In this document: piece after piece, positions 43,867 to 50,625 of the stretch
How the letters are laid out: every line of letters starts with the position of its first letter
Position numbering within the stretch: the stretch's first letter is position 1
NCBI RefSeq assembly: GCF_009870785.1
Contig: NZ_WTWX01000003.1
Location: 46,409-97,033 of the forward strand
Direction of reading: 5' to 3'
DNA from: Paenibacillus sp. An7
Lineage (GTDB): Bacteria; Bacillota; Bacilli; Paenibacillales; Paenibacillaceae
Length of the DNA: 50,625 nucleotides
Program-made: the position numbers and the translations under genes
The notes under the pieces: generated by a model
What the model saw: only the letters and a program-made list of their open reading frames with translations
Told to the model about the DNA's origin: nothing
Database searches by the model: none

Positions 43867-44766
43867 ATGAGTCAATCTAATTACCGTGTACTGCTGTACT
43901 ATAAATTTGTCCACATTGATGATCCAGAGACGTTAACTCGGGAACATTTACAATATTGCAAGGATCTTGGACTGAAAGGCCGGATACTGATTGCTGAAGA
44001 AGGAATCAACGGAACGGTATCTGGAACTTATGAGCAAACAGAACAATATATGCAGGATATGAAAGCGAACCCGCTGTTTAGCGATATATGGTTTAAGATT
44101 GACGAAGTAGAAGGTCACGCGTTCAAAAAAATGTTTGTGCGTCACAAAAAAGAACTAGTGACTTTCCGCTATGAAGAAGAGCTGGATCCAAACGTCTTGT
44201 TCGGCAAACGTCTCTCTCCTAAGGAATTTTATGAAGAGCTGCAAAGCGACGATGTTGTGGTAATTGACGGCCGTAACGATTATGAATATGAAATTGGACA
44301 TTTCCGCGGAGCGATCCGCCCTGATGTCGAGTCTTTCCGTGAATTCCCGCAGTGGATTCGTGAGAACCTGGGTGACGTGAAAGACAAGAAAGTCATTACG
44401 TATTGTACGGGCGGTATTCGCTGTGAGAAGCTTACCGGTTTCTTGCTAAAAGAAGGTTTCCAGGATGTCGCTCAGCTTGAAGGCGGAATTGTTACTTATG
44501 GTAAAGATCCTGAGGTTCAGGGCAGACTGTTTGACGGTAAATGCTATGTATTTGACGAACGTATTTCTGTACCGATTAACCGTACAGATGAAGATATTGT
44601 GATTGCTTCCTGCTATCACTGCGGAACGATAGAAGACCAATATGTGAACTGCCCGACATGTAATTTACAGTATGTGTCCTGTGATTCTTGTGCGGAAGAG
44701 CATGATTTGTACTGTTCGGATGCTTGCCGGGAGAAAGCGAACGTAGCGGCTGCTTCGATCTCATAA
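43867..44766 (+). CDS. trhO: tRNA uridine(34) hydroxylase, rhodanese-like
   Basis: TrhO hydroxylates U34 of certain tRNAs as the first step of 5-(carboxy)methoxyuridine formation, using oxygen. This 299-residue protein has the N-terminal acylphosphatase-like domain ([10 protein letters not shown], about 44-53), a rhodanese domain with the catalytic Cys180 in [10 protein letters not shown], and a C-terminal Cys-rich region with CxxC pairs (CYHCG, CPTCN, CDSC, CSDAC) that probably binds zinc. Length and layout match the family. The SufR-like gene follows after 21 bases and may be cotranscribed. Confidence 0.93.
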   Translation: MSQSNYRVLLYYKFVHIDDPETLTREHLQYCKDLGLKGRILIAEEGINGTVSGTYEQTEQYMQDMKANPLFSDIWFKIDEVEGHAFKKMFVRHKKELVTFRYEEELDPNVLFGKRLSPKEFYEELQSDDVVVIDGRNDYEYEIGHFRGAIRPDVESFREFPQWIRENLGDVKDKKVITYCTGGIRCEKLTGFLLKEGFQDVAQLEGGIVTYGKDPEVQGRLFDGKCYVFDERISVPINRTDEDIVIASCYHCGTIEDQYVNCPTCNLQYVSCDSCAEEHDLYCSDACREKANVAAASIS

Positions 44767-44787
44767 ACACGAAAGCAGGTGATTCTT

Positions 44788-45414
44788 ATGAGTGCACCAA
44801 GAGATATGTCAACACGCCAGCAAGTGCTGCACATGTTAAAGCTTCAAGGTCCGCTGAGTGCCCGTGAGATCACTGCCGAACTGAAGATTACAGAGATGGC
44901 GGTACGCAGGCATCTTGCAACACTGGAGAAGGACGGGTATATTGCCCCTCATTTAGTTCGGCAGACTGCTGGACGTCCTTCTGCCGTGTATGGACTCACG
45001 GATACAGGTGAAACATTGTTTCCCAAAACCTATCCAAAAGTTACGCTGGATCTGCTTGAGGAACTGCAAGACGAAGCCGGTGAGGAAATGATCGATCTAT
45101 TGTTTGAGAGGCGCAGAAACAAGCTTCGCGAACGATATATTAAAGAGATGGAAGACAAAGATCTAGAGAGCCGTGTTCATTCTTTGGCACGGATTCAAAA
45201 TGATGGCGGTTATATGACTGAACTTACGGAAGACGAAGAAGGTTATATTCTGCGTGAATATAATTGCCCGATTTCTGAGGTTGCAGATGTATACCAACAG
45301 GCATGCCGCTGTGAGTTAGAATTATTCGAATCCCTGCTGCAAGCTTCAGTAACCCGCACCGAATGCCTTGCCAAAGGCGGACGCTGCTGTACGTATAAGA
45401 TTAAACCATCTTAA
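44788..45414 (+). CDS. SufR-like winged-helix Fe-S regulator
   Basis: This 208-residue regulator has an N-terminal winged helix-turn-helix (about residues 8-75: GPLSAREITAELKITEMAVRRHLATLEKDGYI) and a C-terminal half with four Cys residues in NCPISEVADVYQQACRCE and GGRCCTY. The Cys spacing resembles SufR, which holds an Fe-S cluster and controls iron-sulfur assembly genes, but no suf gene is in the window. GCAGGTGAT precedes ATG 44788. The pairing with trhO is worth noting because both families use Cys clusters. Cluster binding is inferred. Confidence 0.8.
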   Translation: MSAPRDMSTRQQVLHMLKLQGPLSAREITAELKITEMAVRRHLATLEKDGYIAPHLVRQTAGRPSAVYGLTDTGETLFPKTYPKVTLDLLEELQDEAGEEMIDLLFERRRNKLRERYIKEMEDKDLESRVHSLARIQNDGGYMTELTEDEEGYILREYNCPISEVADVYQQACRCELELFESLLQASVTRTECLAKGGRCCTYKIKPS

Positions 45415-45419
45415 TTATG

Positions 45420-45466
45420 AAAACGTCAGAATGGAACTTAGGTTCTATTGTGGCGTTTTCTTTTTG
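45420..45466 (+). terminator. terminator after the SufR-like gene
   Basis: An 18-position imperfect stem opened by AAAACG and closed by CGTTTT is followed by a T-rich run. Confidence 0.8.
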
Positions 45467-45494
45467 TTTTTGTAACTTCCAGTAAAAGTAGTAA

Positions 45495-45523
45495 TTGACG
45501 AATAGTACAAGCACCCGTAATAT
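45495..45523 (+). promoter_or_regulatory. promoter of the PF04392 ABC importer operon
   Basis: TTGACG (45495-45500) and TAATAT (45518-45523) are 17 bases apart. A leader of about 210 bases would follow. Confidence 0.65.
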
Positions 45524-45547
45524 TAGGGAAAAGTTGTTTCTGACCAT

Positions 45548-45579
45548 GCGTTAATAAACGCGTGGGTGACCCGTTTTTT
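45548..45579 (+). promoter_or_regulatory. possible attenuator in the ABC importer leader
   Basis: GCGTT (45548-45552) and AACGC (45557-45561) make one hairpin; AAACG (45556-45560) and CGTTT (45572-45576) make another that ends in a T run. They share bases, so they exclude each other. No leader peptide or T-box was recognised. Confidence 0.35.
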
Positions 45580-45739
45580 AATTCTTGCAAACGGTTCATC
45601 TTGGAGGAACTTGAAGGGATGATGCCTTTTCAGCTCCGCATGCTTTAACACAGTAATGCTATTATGTAACACCGTATGTAAGAGATGTGTATGAAATGGG
45701 AGTACAGTAAGCGAGAAGAAAAAGAGAGGGGTCTTATAT

Positions 45740-46789
45740 ATGAAGAAAAAAATGTGGATGTCTTTGATTCTTGGTGCTTCGATGGCTTTGGCAGCAGGTT
45801 GTGGAAACGATGCAGGGAGTACGGGTACGAACGGTACCTCGGGCGGGGAAGGTGGAAATTCGGCAGGCGAGAAGAAGGTGTATACCATTGCGATCTCGCA
45901 GTACGTTGAACATCCTTCGCTAGATGTCACAAGAGAAGGTTTTATTGCTGCTTTGAAGGACGGTGGTCTGGTAGAGGAAGACAATCTGAAGATTGACCTC
46001 AGCAATGCCCAAGCCGATGCTGCGAATAACCTATCGATTGCTCAGAAGATTGCTACAGATAAAAGTGATCTTGTGCTCGGTATAGCTACCCCTTCTGCTC
46101 AAGCTGTTGTCCAGCAGGTAAAAGATAAGCCTGTACTATTCGCTGCTGTAACAGATCCTCTTAATGCAAAACTTGTGACCAATCTAGAAAAACCGGGCGG
46201 CAATGTTACAGGAGCATCGGATACAAATCCAGAGGCAATTAAGACACTGGCTTCTTTCATTGCAGAGCAATTGCCGGAGATTAAAAAGGTTGGCCTTGTA
46301 CTTAATGAAGGAGAACCGAATGCGGTAGTTATGGCGGGGAATGCGGAAGCAGCTTTCAAGGAGCATAATATTGAACTCATCAAAGCCTCAGTAACGAATA
46401 CGTCCGAGGTACAGCAGGCAGCAGATTCCCTAGTCGGCAAAGTCGATGCCCTCTACATTACACTCGATAATACCGTGGTAAGTGCAGTAGATACGATTAT
46501 CAAAATTGCGAACGATAAAGATATTCCGTTCTTCTCCAGTGACCGTGATACGGTAGAGAAGGGTGCATTCGCAACCGTAGGTTTTAAATATTTTGATCAT
46601 GGATATCAAGTAGGCGAAATGGCTGTAGATATTCTAAAAAATGGCGCAAATCCAGCCGATCTTGCGATTACCGTACCAGACAAACTTGATCTTATTCTTA
46701 ACCTCAGTGCCGCTGCAGAACAAGGAATTGAAGTCACAGAGGAAATGAAGGCAAGCGTAACAGATCAGGAAACCAATATTATTCAGTAA
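45740..46789 (+). CDS. ABC transporter substrate-binding lipoprotein, PF04392 type
   Basis: This 349-residue lipoprotein has a signal peptide ending in LAAGC (Cys21), a Gly-rich linker and a two-lobed periplasmic-binding fold of the ABC_sub_bind (PF04392) group, recognised by YTIAISQYVEHPSLD, PVLFAAVTDPLNAKLV and ALYITLDNTVVSAVDTI. In streptococci the related TrpX protein delivers tryptophan, but members bind diverse ligands. It is the first gene of a three-gene importer operon with its own promoter and leader. A hairpin lies between it and the permease gene. The ligand is unknown. Confidence 0.88.
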   Translation: MKKKMWMSLILGASMALAAGCGNDAGSTGTNGTSGGEGGNSAGEKKVYTIAISQYVEHPSLDVTREGFIAALKDGGLVEEDNLKIDLSNAQADAANNLSIAQKIATDKSDLVLGIATPSAQAVVQQVKDKPVLFAAVTDPLNAKLVTNLEKPGGNVTGASDTNPEAIKTLASFIAEQLPEIKKVGLVLNEGEPNAVVMAGNAEAAFKEHNIELIKASVTNTSEVQQAADSLVGKVDALYITLDNTVVSAVDTIIKIANDKDIPFFSSDRDTVEKGAFATVGFKYFDHGYQVGEMAVDILKNGANPADLAITVPDKLDLILNLSAAAEQGIEVTEEMKASVTDQETNIIQ

Positions 46790-46861
46790 TAGGTTAGACA
46801 AGATGTATGGTATTTAAGTTAGGCAAGCTGAATGGTAGCTAGGAACAGGACAGCAATGTGC

Positions 46862-46886
46862 AACAGGGCGGGACTCCCACCCTGTT
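46862..46886 (+). other. hairpin between binding protein and permease genes
   Basis: AACAGGG and CCCTGTT with GGG/CCC inside make a strong stem with only a weak T tail. It probably stabilises the upstream mRNA or limits read-through, giving more binding protein than membrane parts. Confidence 0.5.
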
Positions 46887-46910
46887 CTCTTTAACTAGGA
46901 GGAGAAAAGT

Positions 46911-47852
46911 ATGGTTAGTACACTGCTCGAACTGCTTGCATCCACGCCAAAAGCGATTGAGCTGGGGCTATTGTATGGACTCATGGCACTGGGCGTATAT
47001 ATTACATTTCGGATTCTCGACTTCCCCGATCTAACGGTTGACCAAAGTTTCACGACAGGCGGAGCCATTGCGGCGGTGATGATTACAGCGGGACACGCTC
47101 CTTGGGTTGCCACCCTAGCTGCTTTTGGCGGAGGAGTTGCGGCAGGAGCATGTACAGGACTGCTGCACACCAAGGGAAAAATCAATGGCCTGTTATCCGG
47201 TATTCTGATGATGATTGCTCTCTATTCGATTAATATGCGAATTCTGAAAGCTCCCAATGTGTCGCTGATTAATACGGATACCCTGTTTACAGGCGTATCT
47301 CCTCTGTATTTCATGCTGATCATTTCCGTTGTCATTATCTTGCTTCTTGATATTTTCTTTAAAACGAATCTAGGGCTTGCCCTTCGTGCGACGGGTGACA
47401 ATGAGCGTATGATTCGCAGCTTTGGTGCAAATACAGACATAACAAAGCTCGTAGGGATCAGCTTGTCCAATGGTCTTGTTGCTTTGTCCGGTGCTTTTAT
47501 TGCACAGCAGTCTGGATTTGCAGATATTTCGATGGGGATCGGCATGATCGTGATCGGACTGGCTTCTGTCATTATCGGAGAAGCGATCATTGGTAAGCGG
47601 AGTATCTTCTGGGCGATTGTTTCCGTCATTCTTGGTTCGGTTGTATACCGAATTGTAGTCATGTTAGCTTATCGTATCCCATGGCTGGAGACTTCTGACC
47701 TGAAGATTATTACTGCAGTAATCGTCATTCTGGCGCTGCTTATTCCTTCCACTCAGCGGAAAATAAAACAGAAGAAGATGGCGAAGAAGCGGACGGCAGA
47801 TCTGTTATCTGGATCGGGATATACAGGGAAAAATATAGGAGGTGGTCTATAA
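46911..47852 (+). CDS. ABC transporter permease, branched-chain-type (PF02653)
   Basis: This 313-residue membrane protein is the channel subunit of the PF04392-linked importer. It has eight or nine hydrophobic helices and the motif block LALRATGDNERMIRSFGAN (about 159-176), a cytoplasmic loop that touches the ATPase and is typical of the LivH/LivM group. The C-terminal 35 residues are basic. ATG 46911 follows AGGAGG. Its stop codon overlaps the ATPase start by one base. Confidence 0.9.
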   Translation: MVSTLLELLASTPKAIELGLLYGLMALGVYITFRILDFPDLTVDQSFTTGGAIAAVMITAGHAPWVATLAAFGGGVAAGACTGLLHTKGKINGLLSGILMMIALYSINMRILKAPNVSLINTDTLFTGVSPLYFMLIISVVIILLLDIFFKTNLGLALRATGDNERMIRSFGANTDITKLVGISLSNGLVALSGAFIAQQSGFADISMGIGMIVIGLASVIIGEAIIGKRSIFWAIVSVILGSVVYRIVVMLAYRIPWLETSDLKIITAVIVILALLIPSTQRKIKQKKMAKKRTADLLSGSGYTGKNIGGGL

Positions 47853-48646
47853 TGCTGCACATTGATCATGTCTCCAAATTATTTAATCCAGGTACGGTAG
47901 ATGAGAAGATTGCATTGATGGATGCGAATTTAACCTTAAACCAAGGTGATTTCGTAACGGTCATTGGCAGTAATGGCGCAGGCAAATCTACCTTGATGAA
48001 TGTGATATCAGGTGTACTGAAACCCGATGCCGGAGAAGTGAGAATTAAGGATAAGACGATAAGCGGCTTACCTGAGTATAAGCGGAGCCAGTGGATCGGC
48101 CGGGTATTTCAGGACCCGATGGCAGGGACTGCGCCTCAGATGACAATAGAAGAGAATCTGGCGATGGCTTACCGCCGAGGCAAATCGAGAGGGCTTTCTT
48201 TTGGAATTAGTAAGGGGACGAAGCATCTATTCCGGGAACAACTGGAGAAGCTCGGGATTGGACTTGAAAATCGGACTAGAGCCAAGGTAGGACTCTTGTC
48301 TGGCGGGGAAAGACAGGCGCTCAGCCTGCTTATGGCGACATTTACTCGCCCTGAGATTCTGCTTCTCGATGAGCACACTGCTGCACTGGATCCATCGCGG
48401 GCTGAGCTGATTACCAGCATCACAGAAACGCTTGTCCGAGAAATGAACCTGACCACCCTGATGGTGACTCATAATATGGAACAAGCGATTCGGCTAGGGA
48501 ACAGGCTGATTATGATGGATAAAGGCCGGATTATCCTTGATGTAAATGCGGAGCGTAAAGCAACCCTGACCGTGGCTGAACTGCTGCGGGAGTTCGAGCA
48601 GATCAGCGGAACAACGCTAGCCGATGATCGGGTTGTTCTTGGATAG
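47852..48646 (+). CDS. ABC transporter ATP-binding protein
   Basis: This 264-residue ATPase powers the preceding permease. Walker A (GSNGAGKST, about 39-47), the signature LLSGGERQ (about 149-156), Walker B (ILLLDEH, about 169-175) with an intact catalytic Glu, and the switch His in VTHNMEQ are all present. The Walker B region ends DEHTAALD rather than the common DEPTxxLD, a feature of this importer group. It starts on the last base of the permease stop codon and ends the operon at a terminator. Confidence 0.93.
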   Translation: MLHIDHVSKLFNPGTVDEKIALMDANLTLNQGDFVTVIGSNGAGKSTLMNVISGVLKPDAGEVRIKDKTISGLPEYKRSQWIGRVFQDPMAGTAPQMTIEENLAMAYRRGKSRGLSFGISKGTKHLFREQLEKLGIGLENRTRAKVGLLSGGERQALSLLMATFTRPEILLLDEHTAALDPSRAELITSITETLVREMNLTTLMVTHNMEQAIRLGNRLIMMDKGRIILDVNAERKATLTVAELLREFEQISGTTLADDRVVLG

Positions 48647-48674
48647 AACCATGTTTATAGAATGGAACAGGAAG

Positions 48675-48702
48675 CGGGCACTCTTAGAGTGCCGTTTTTT
48701 TT
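48675..48702 (+). terminator. terminator of the ABC importer operon
   Basis: GGCACTC and GAGTGCC pair around a three-base loop and are followed by eight T residues. Confidence 0.92.
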
Positions 48703-48745
48703 CGCATCATATTCTACATGATTTAATAGATTCCATACGTTCTGC

Positions 48746-49327
48746 TTAGACCTCCCACCAGACGAGGTTGGCTGTACTGGCAAGAACCCCTGCAACGGAC
48801 AAAGCGCCGCTTATGGTTAGTGTGAAAGATTGACCTGGAGGAATGATAAAATCACCGAACTCATTATATTCAAGGGGTCCTGCAGCTAGAGGCATGGAGA
48901 GGATCGAAGTTCCTCCCGTAGAAGCAGAGGTAGATGAGCGGACGGTCATTAGGCTTGTGTTACTGCTTGCAAAATTTAAATTAGATGCTGTCAGTGTAGT
49001 CGGTGCTGTTAAAGTACCATTTCTAATGATCGTCATTGATCCGGAAAATGAGGATAACAAGCTAAGCGAAACATTGATGCCGCCCGAAATGCGAGAGATA
49101 TAAGCGGTTCTTCCACTGCCTGCGGGATTGGTCAGCTGTATGGTAATGATAGAAGATCCTCCAAGCAGTCCGAGCGTAGCTGAGTTCGTTGCTCCTGCTG
49201 TAAATAGTCTTCCCGCCTGACTTGCACTCGCTTCTGTAGGAGCCGCTGCGCTTGGAGACTGATACGTATTTAGTTGTAGCTGCTGCAGAGGTTTGTTCGC
49301 ATTACTAAAAATATGATCGTTAGGCAT
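48746..49327 (-). CDS. beta-rich protein of unknown function, paralog B
   Basis: I do not recognise the family. The 193-residue protein is Ser/Thr/Ala/Leu rich with alternating hydrophobic strands and no signal peptide. It is a paralog of the next gene, sharing the blocks NTY.SP, AGRLF, NPAGSGRTAY, SILSMPL, IPPGQSFT and a C-terminal WWE. The strand pattern suggests a jelly-roll surface or coat protein. AAGGAGGG precedes its start, and it lies 30 bases after the paralog, so they are probably cotranscribed. Confidence 0.75.
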   Translation of the reverse strand: MPNDHIFSNANKPLQQLQLNTYQSPSAAAPTEASASQAGRLFTAGATNSATLGLLGGSSIITIQLTNPAGSGRTAYISRISGGINVSLSLLSSFSGSMTIIRNGTLTAPTTLTASNLNFASSNTSLMTVRSSTSASTGGTSILSMPLAAGPLEYNEFGDFIIPPGQSFTLTISGALSVAGVLASTANLVWWEV

Positions 49328-49357
49328 AGAGCAGTATCCCTCCTTAGAAACTTTTTT

Positions 49358-49891
49358 TTAGAATTCCCACCAGCTTACATTGATGGACCCCGTCAGTGCA
49401 CCGGTTCCAAGACTAAATGTTACGGATTGACCTGGTGGAACAATAATCGTCCCTGGAAGACGGATATCATAAGCGCCAGAGGTTAGGGGTATGCTCAGGA
49501 TGCTCACAGGACCTCCTGTAATGGAACCGGCCACTTGCTGCGCCGTCATTACACTTGTAATCGGGCTTCCAAAAAGATTGTTAATCGGGGTTAATCCAGC
49601 TCCGCCGGTTAACGTACCTCCCCTGTATAAAATAAGCGAAGCAGCGGCTGTAGTACCCCCAATCGCTTGTGAGAAGTAAAGAGTGCGACCGCTGCCTGCT
49701 GGATTAACCACCTGTAATAACAGACTGCTTCCCGAAGCTAACGCAATGTTTCCCGTTGTTAAGGAGAACAGTCTTCCAGCGGCAGCAGCTCCTGCATCAG
49801 GAGTAGCTTCAACACCAGGCGATACATAAGTGTTCATCTGCTGTGTATACAAAGGCCGATTGGGTGAATTAAATACATTATAGTTGGTCAT
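49358..49891 (-). CDS. beta-rich protein of unknown function, paralog A
   Basis: This 177-residue protein is the first of two tandem paralogs. It shows the same landmarks (NTYVSP, AGRLF, NPAGSGRTLY, SILSIPL, VPPGQSVT, WWEF) and is rich in Gly, Ala and Thr. It has no signal peptide or membrane helix. AAAGGAGG precedes its start. A sequence fitting CATANNNTA lies about 90 bases upstream on its strand, which could be a sporulation-type promoter; a spore-surface role is a guess from that and from composition. Confidence 0.75.
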   Translation of the reverse strand: MTNYNVFNSPNRPLYTQQMNTYVSPGVEATPDAGAAAAGRLFSLTTGNIALASGSSLLLQVVNPAGSGRTLYFSQAIGGTTAAASLILYRGGTLTGGAGLTPINNLFGSPITSVMTAQQVAGSITGGPVSILSIPLTSGAYDIRLPGTIIVPPGQSVTFSLGTGALTGSINVSWWEF

Positions 49892-50129
49892 GGATCTTCC
49901 TCCTTTAGTAGAATTCAGTTCCTAAATTCCATCTGTTATGGTTATTTGAACACGGTTGATGATAAGTATTATCCAAGACTAGTATATGGAAAAAGCGCGT
50001 ATTTGGTTTGGGTTGTCCTTACCCTGAAAAAAAGAGTGAGGCTTAAGCCGTTACGACTCGCTAGGTCCTGGCATAGAATGACGTAGCACTGCTGTGGTGT
50101 TAGATCATGTTCTATGGAGGAGGCCCTTG
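49892..50129. other. divergent region between beta-rich and tandem-repeat genes
   Basis: Read on the minus strand, CATATACTA (49988-49980) fits the sigma-E/sigma-K -10 consensus CATANNNTA. GGAGGAGG lies close to the plus-strand gene. No other feature is evident. Confidence 0.4.
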
Positions 50130-50625
50130 ATGCCAAACTTTTCGAGTTTTAACTTAAACCCCGACAATTTAAGGACGCTGATATATGGCACGGACAATGA
50201 GGAAGTATCCCATCCTGTGCGTACGGATCCATCAGGTAACCTGGTGGGTGTTATTTTGGATGGTACGATTAGTAACATGCCTAGTATCACGAGCGTATCC
50301 ATTACAGCGGGTACAATTACAAGTGTACTCGGTGCGACAATCACGGCGGGGACACTTACAAGTGTGCTCGGAGCAACGATTACGGCAGGAACACTGACGA
50401 GTGTACTGGGAACAACGATTACAGCAGGGACCATAACGGGAGTGCTGGGAGCGACAGTGACAGCAGGAACACTCACGAACTTGCTGGATGGAACGCTGAC
50501 AAGCGTGCTTGGAGCGACAGTCACTGCAGGAACACTCACGAACTTGTTGGACGGGACACTGACAAGTGTACTCGGAGCAACGATTACAGCGGGAACGCTG
50601 ACGAGCGTGCTAGGAACTACAATCA
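50130..50625 (+). CDS. tandem-repeat protein (C-terminus outside window)
   Basis: The frame starts at ATG 50130 behind GGAGGAGG and runs off the right edge after 165 codons. Residues 1-54 are unique (start MPNFSSFNLNPDNL). From residue 55 the protein is made of near-identical 13-residue units of the type GATITAGTLTSVL, twice broken by an 8-residue unit DGTLTSVL. Such Thr/Gly/Val-rich short repeats usually fold as a stacked beta structure on cell or spore surfaces. There is no signal peptide in the visible part. Function is unknown; the neighbouring beta-rich paralogs point to a shared surface structure. Confidence 0.75.
   Translation, partial: MPNFSSFNLNPDNLRTLIYGTDNEEVSHPVRTDPSGNLVGVILDGTISNMPSITSVSITAGTITSVLGATITAGTLTSVLGATITAGTLTSVLGTTITAGTITGVLGATVTAGTLTNLLDGTLTSVLGATVTAGTLTNLLDGTLTSVLGATITAGTLTSVLGTTI
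50292..50625 (+). repeat. 39-base tandem repeats coding 13-residue units
   Basis: Units of about 39 bases recur with synonymous changes, and two 24-base inserts. The array continues past the window. Because of the repeat the opposite strand is also open, which is not a gene. Confidence 0.85.

Noticed and set aside
45530..45739. T-box riboswitch in the leader of the ABC importer
   Set aside because: No AGAAAGT-like or GGTGGNACCGCG-like T-box sequence could be found.
50105..50539. Minus-strand frame made of Val-Pro-Ala repeats
   Set aside because: It is the complement of the tandem-repeat gene; the repeats keep the opposite strand open.

Overview
The window looks like chromosomal DNA from a Paenibacillus-type member of the Bacillales. 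Most housekeeping genes have recognisable Bacillus subtilis relatives (YjlC-Ndh, YhfK, YkoGH with PepSY proteins, YebE, YdjO, YjlB, TrhO). Ribosome binding sites are strong AGGAGG types, intrinsic hairpin-plus-T terminators are abundant, and lipobox lipoproteins are present. No tRNA, rRNA, CRISPR array, integrase or transposase was seen.

Positions 1-18.5 kb are ordinary chromosome. They hold a cut-off alpha-amylase, a MATE exporter, an acyltransferase, a GntR/ABC operon with a clear operator, a 53-residue Cys/His protein behind a possibly structured leader, a TVP38-type membrane protein, a cupin, the yjlC-ndh respiratory operon, a YhfK-like oxidoreductase, a YkoGH-like two-component system followed by two PepSY proteins, UPF0316, a cold-shock gene with a possible attenuator leader, a YdjO-like protein and a glycosyltransferase.

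Positions 18.6-39.0 kb are a 20-kb defence island, all on the plus strand and enclosed by terminators. In order it carries an unrecognised 650-residue protein (DUF4145-like N-terminus, a conserved middle module, a helix-hairpin-helix and a helical tail resembling the ends of certain helicases), a complete type I Zorya system (zorA, zorB, zorC, zorD), a type I restriction-modification system (hsdM, hsdS, hsdR) and a McrBC-like type IV restriction pair with its own promoter. The Zorya genes are tightly packed, and the 650-residue gene sits about 100 bases upstream with no terminator between, so it may be an extra Zorya component or regulator.

Positions 39.1-50.6 kb return to ordinary chromosome: a DUF6612-type lipoprotein, a DinB protein, a nucleoside hydrolase, LspA, a UbiA/MenA-like prenyltransferase, TrhO with a SufR-like regulator, and a PF04392-type ABC importer operon. 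The window ends in two paralogous beta-rich proteins facing a tandem-repeat protein cut by the window edge.

Two regulatory links stand out. The ndh operon and the UbiA-type gene, 33 kb apart, share an almost identical Rex-like operator near their -10 boxes, suggesting NADH/NAD-dependent control of both. Several leaders (yjlC-ndh, csp, the ABC importer) contain hairpins able to stop transcription before the gene.
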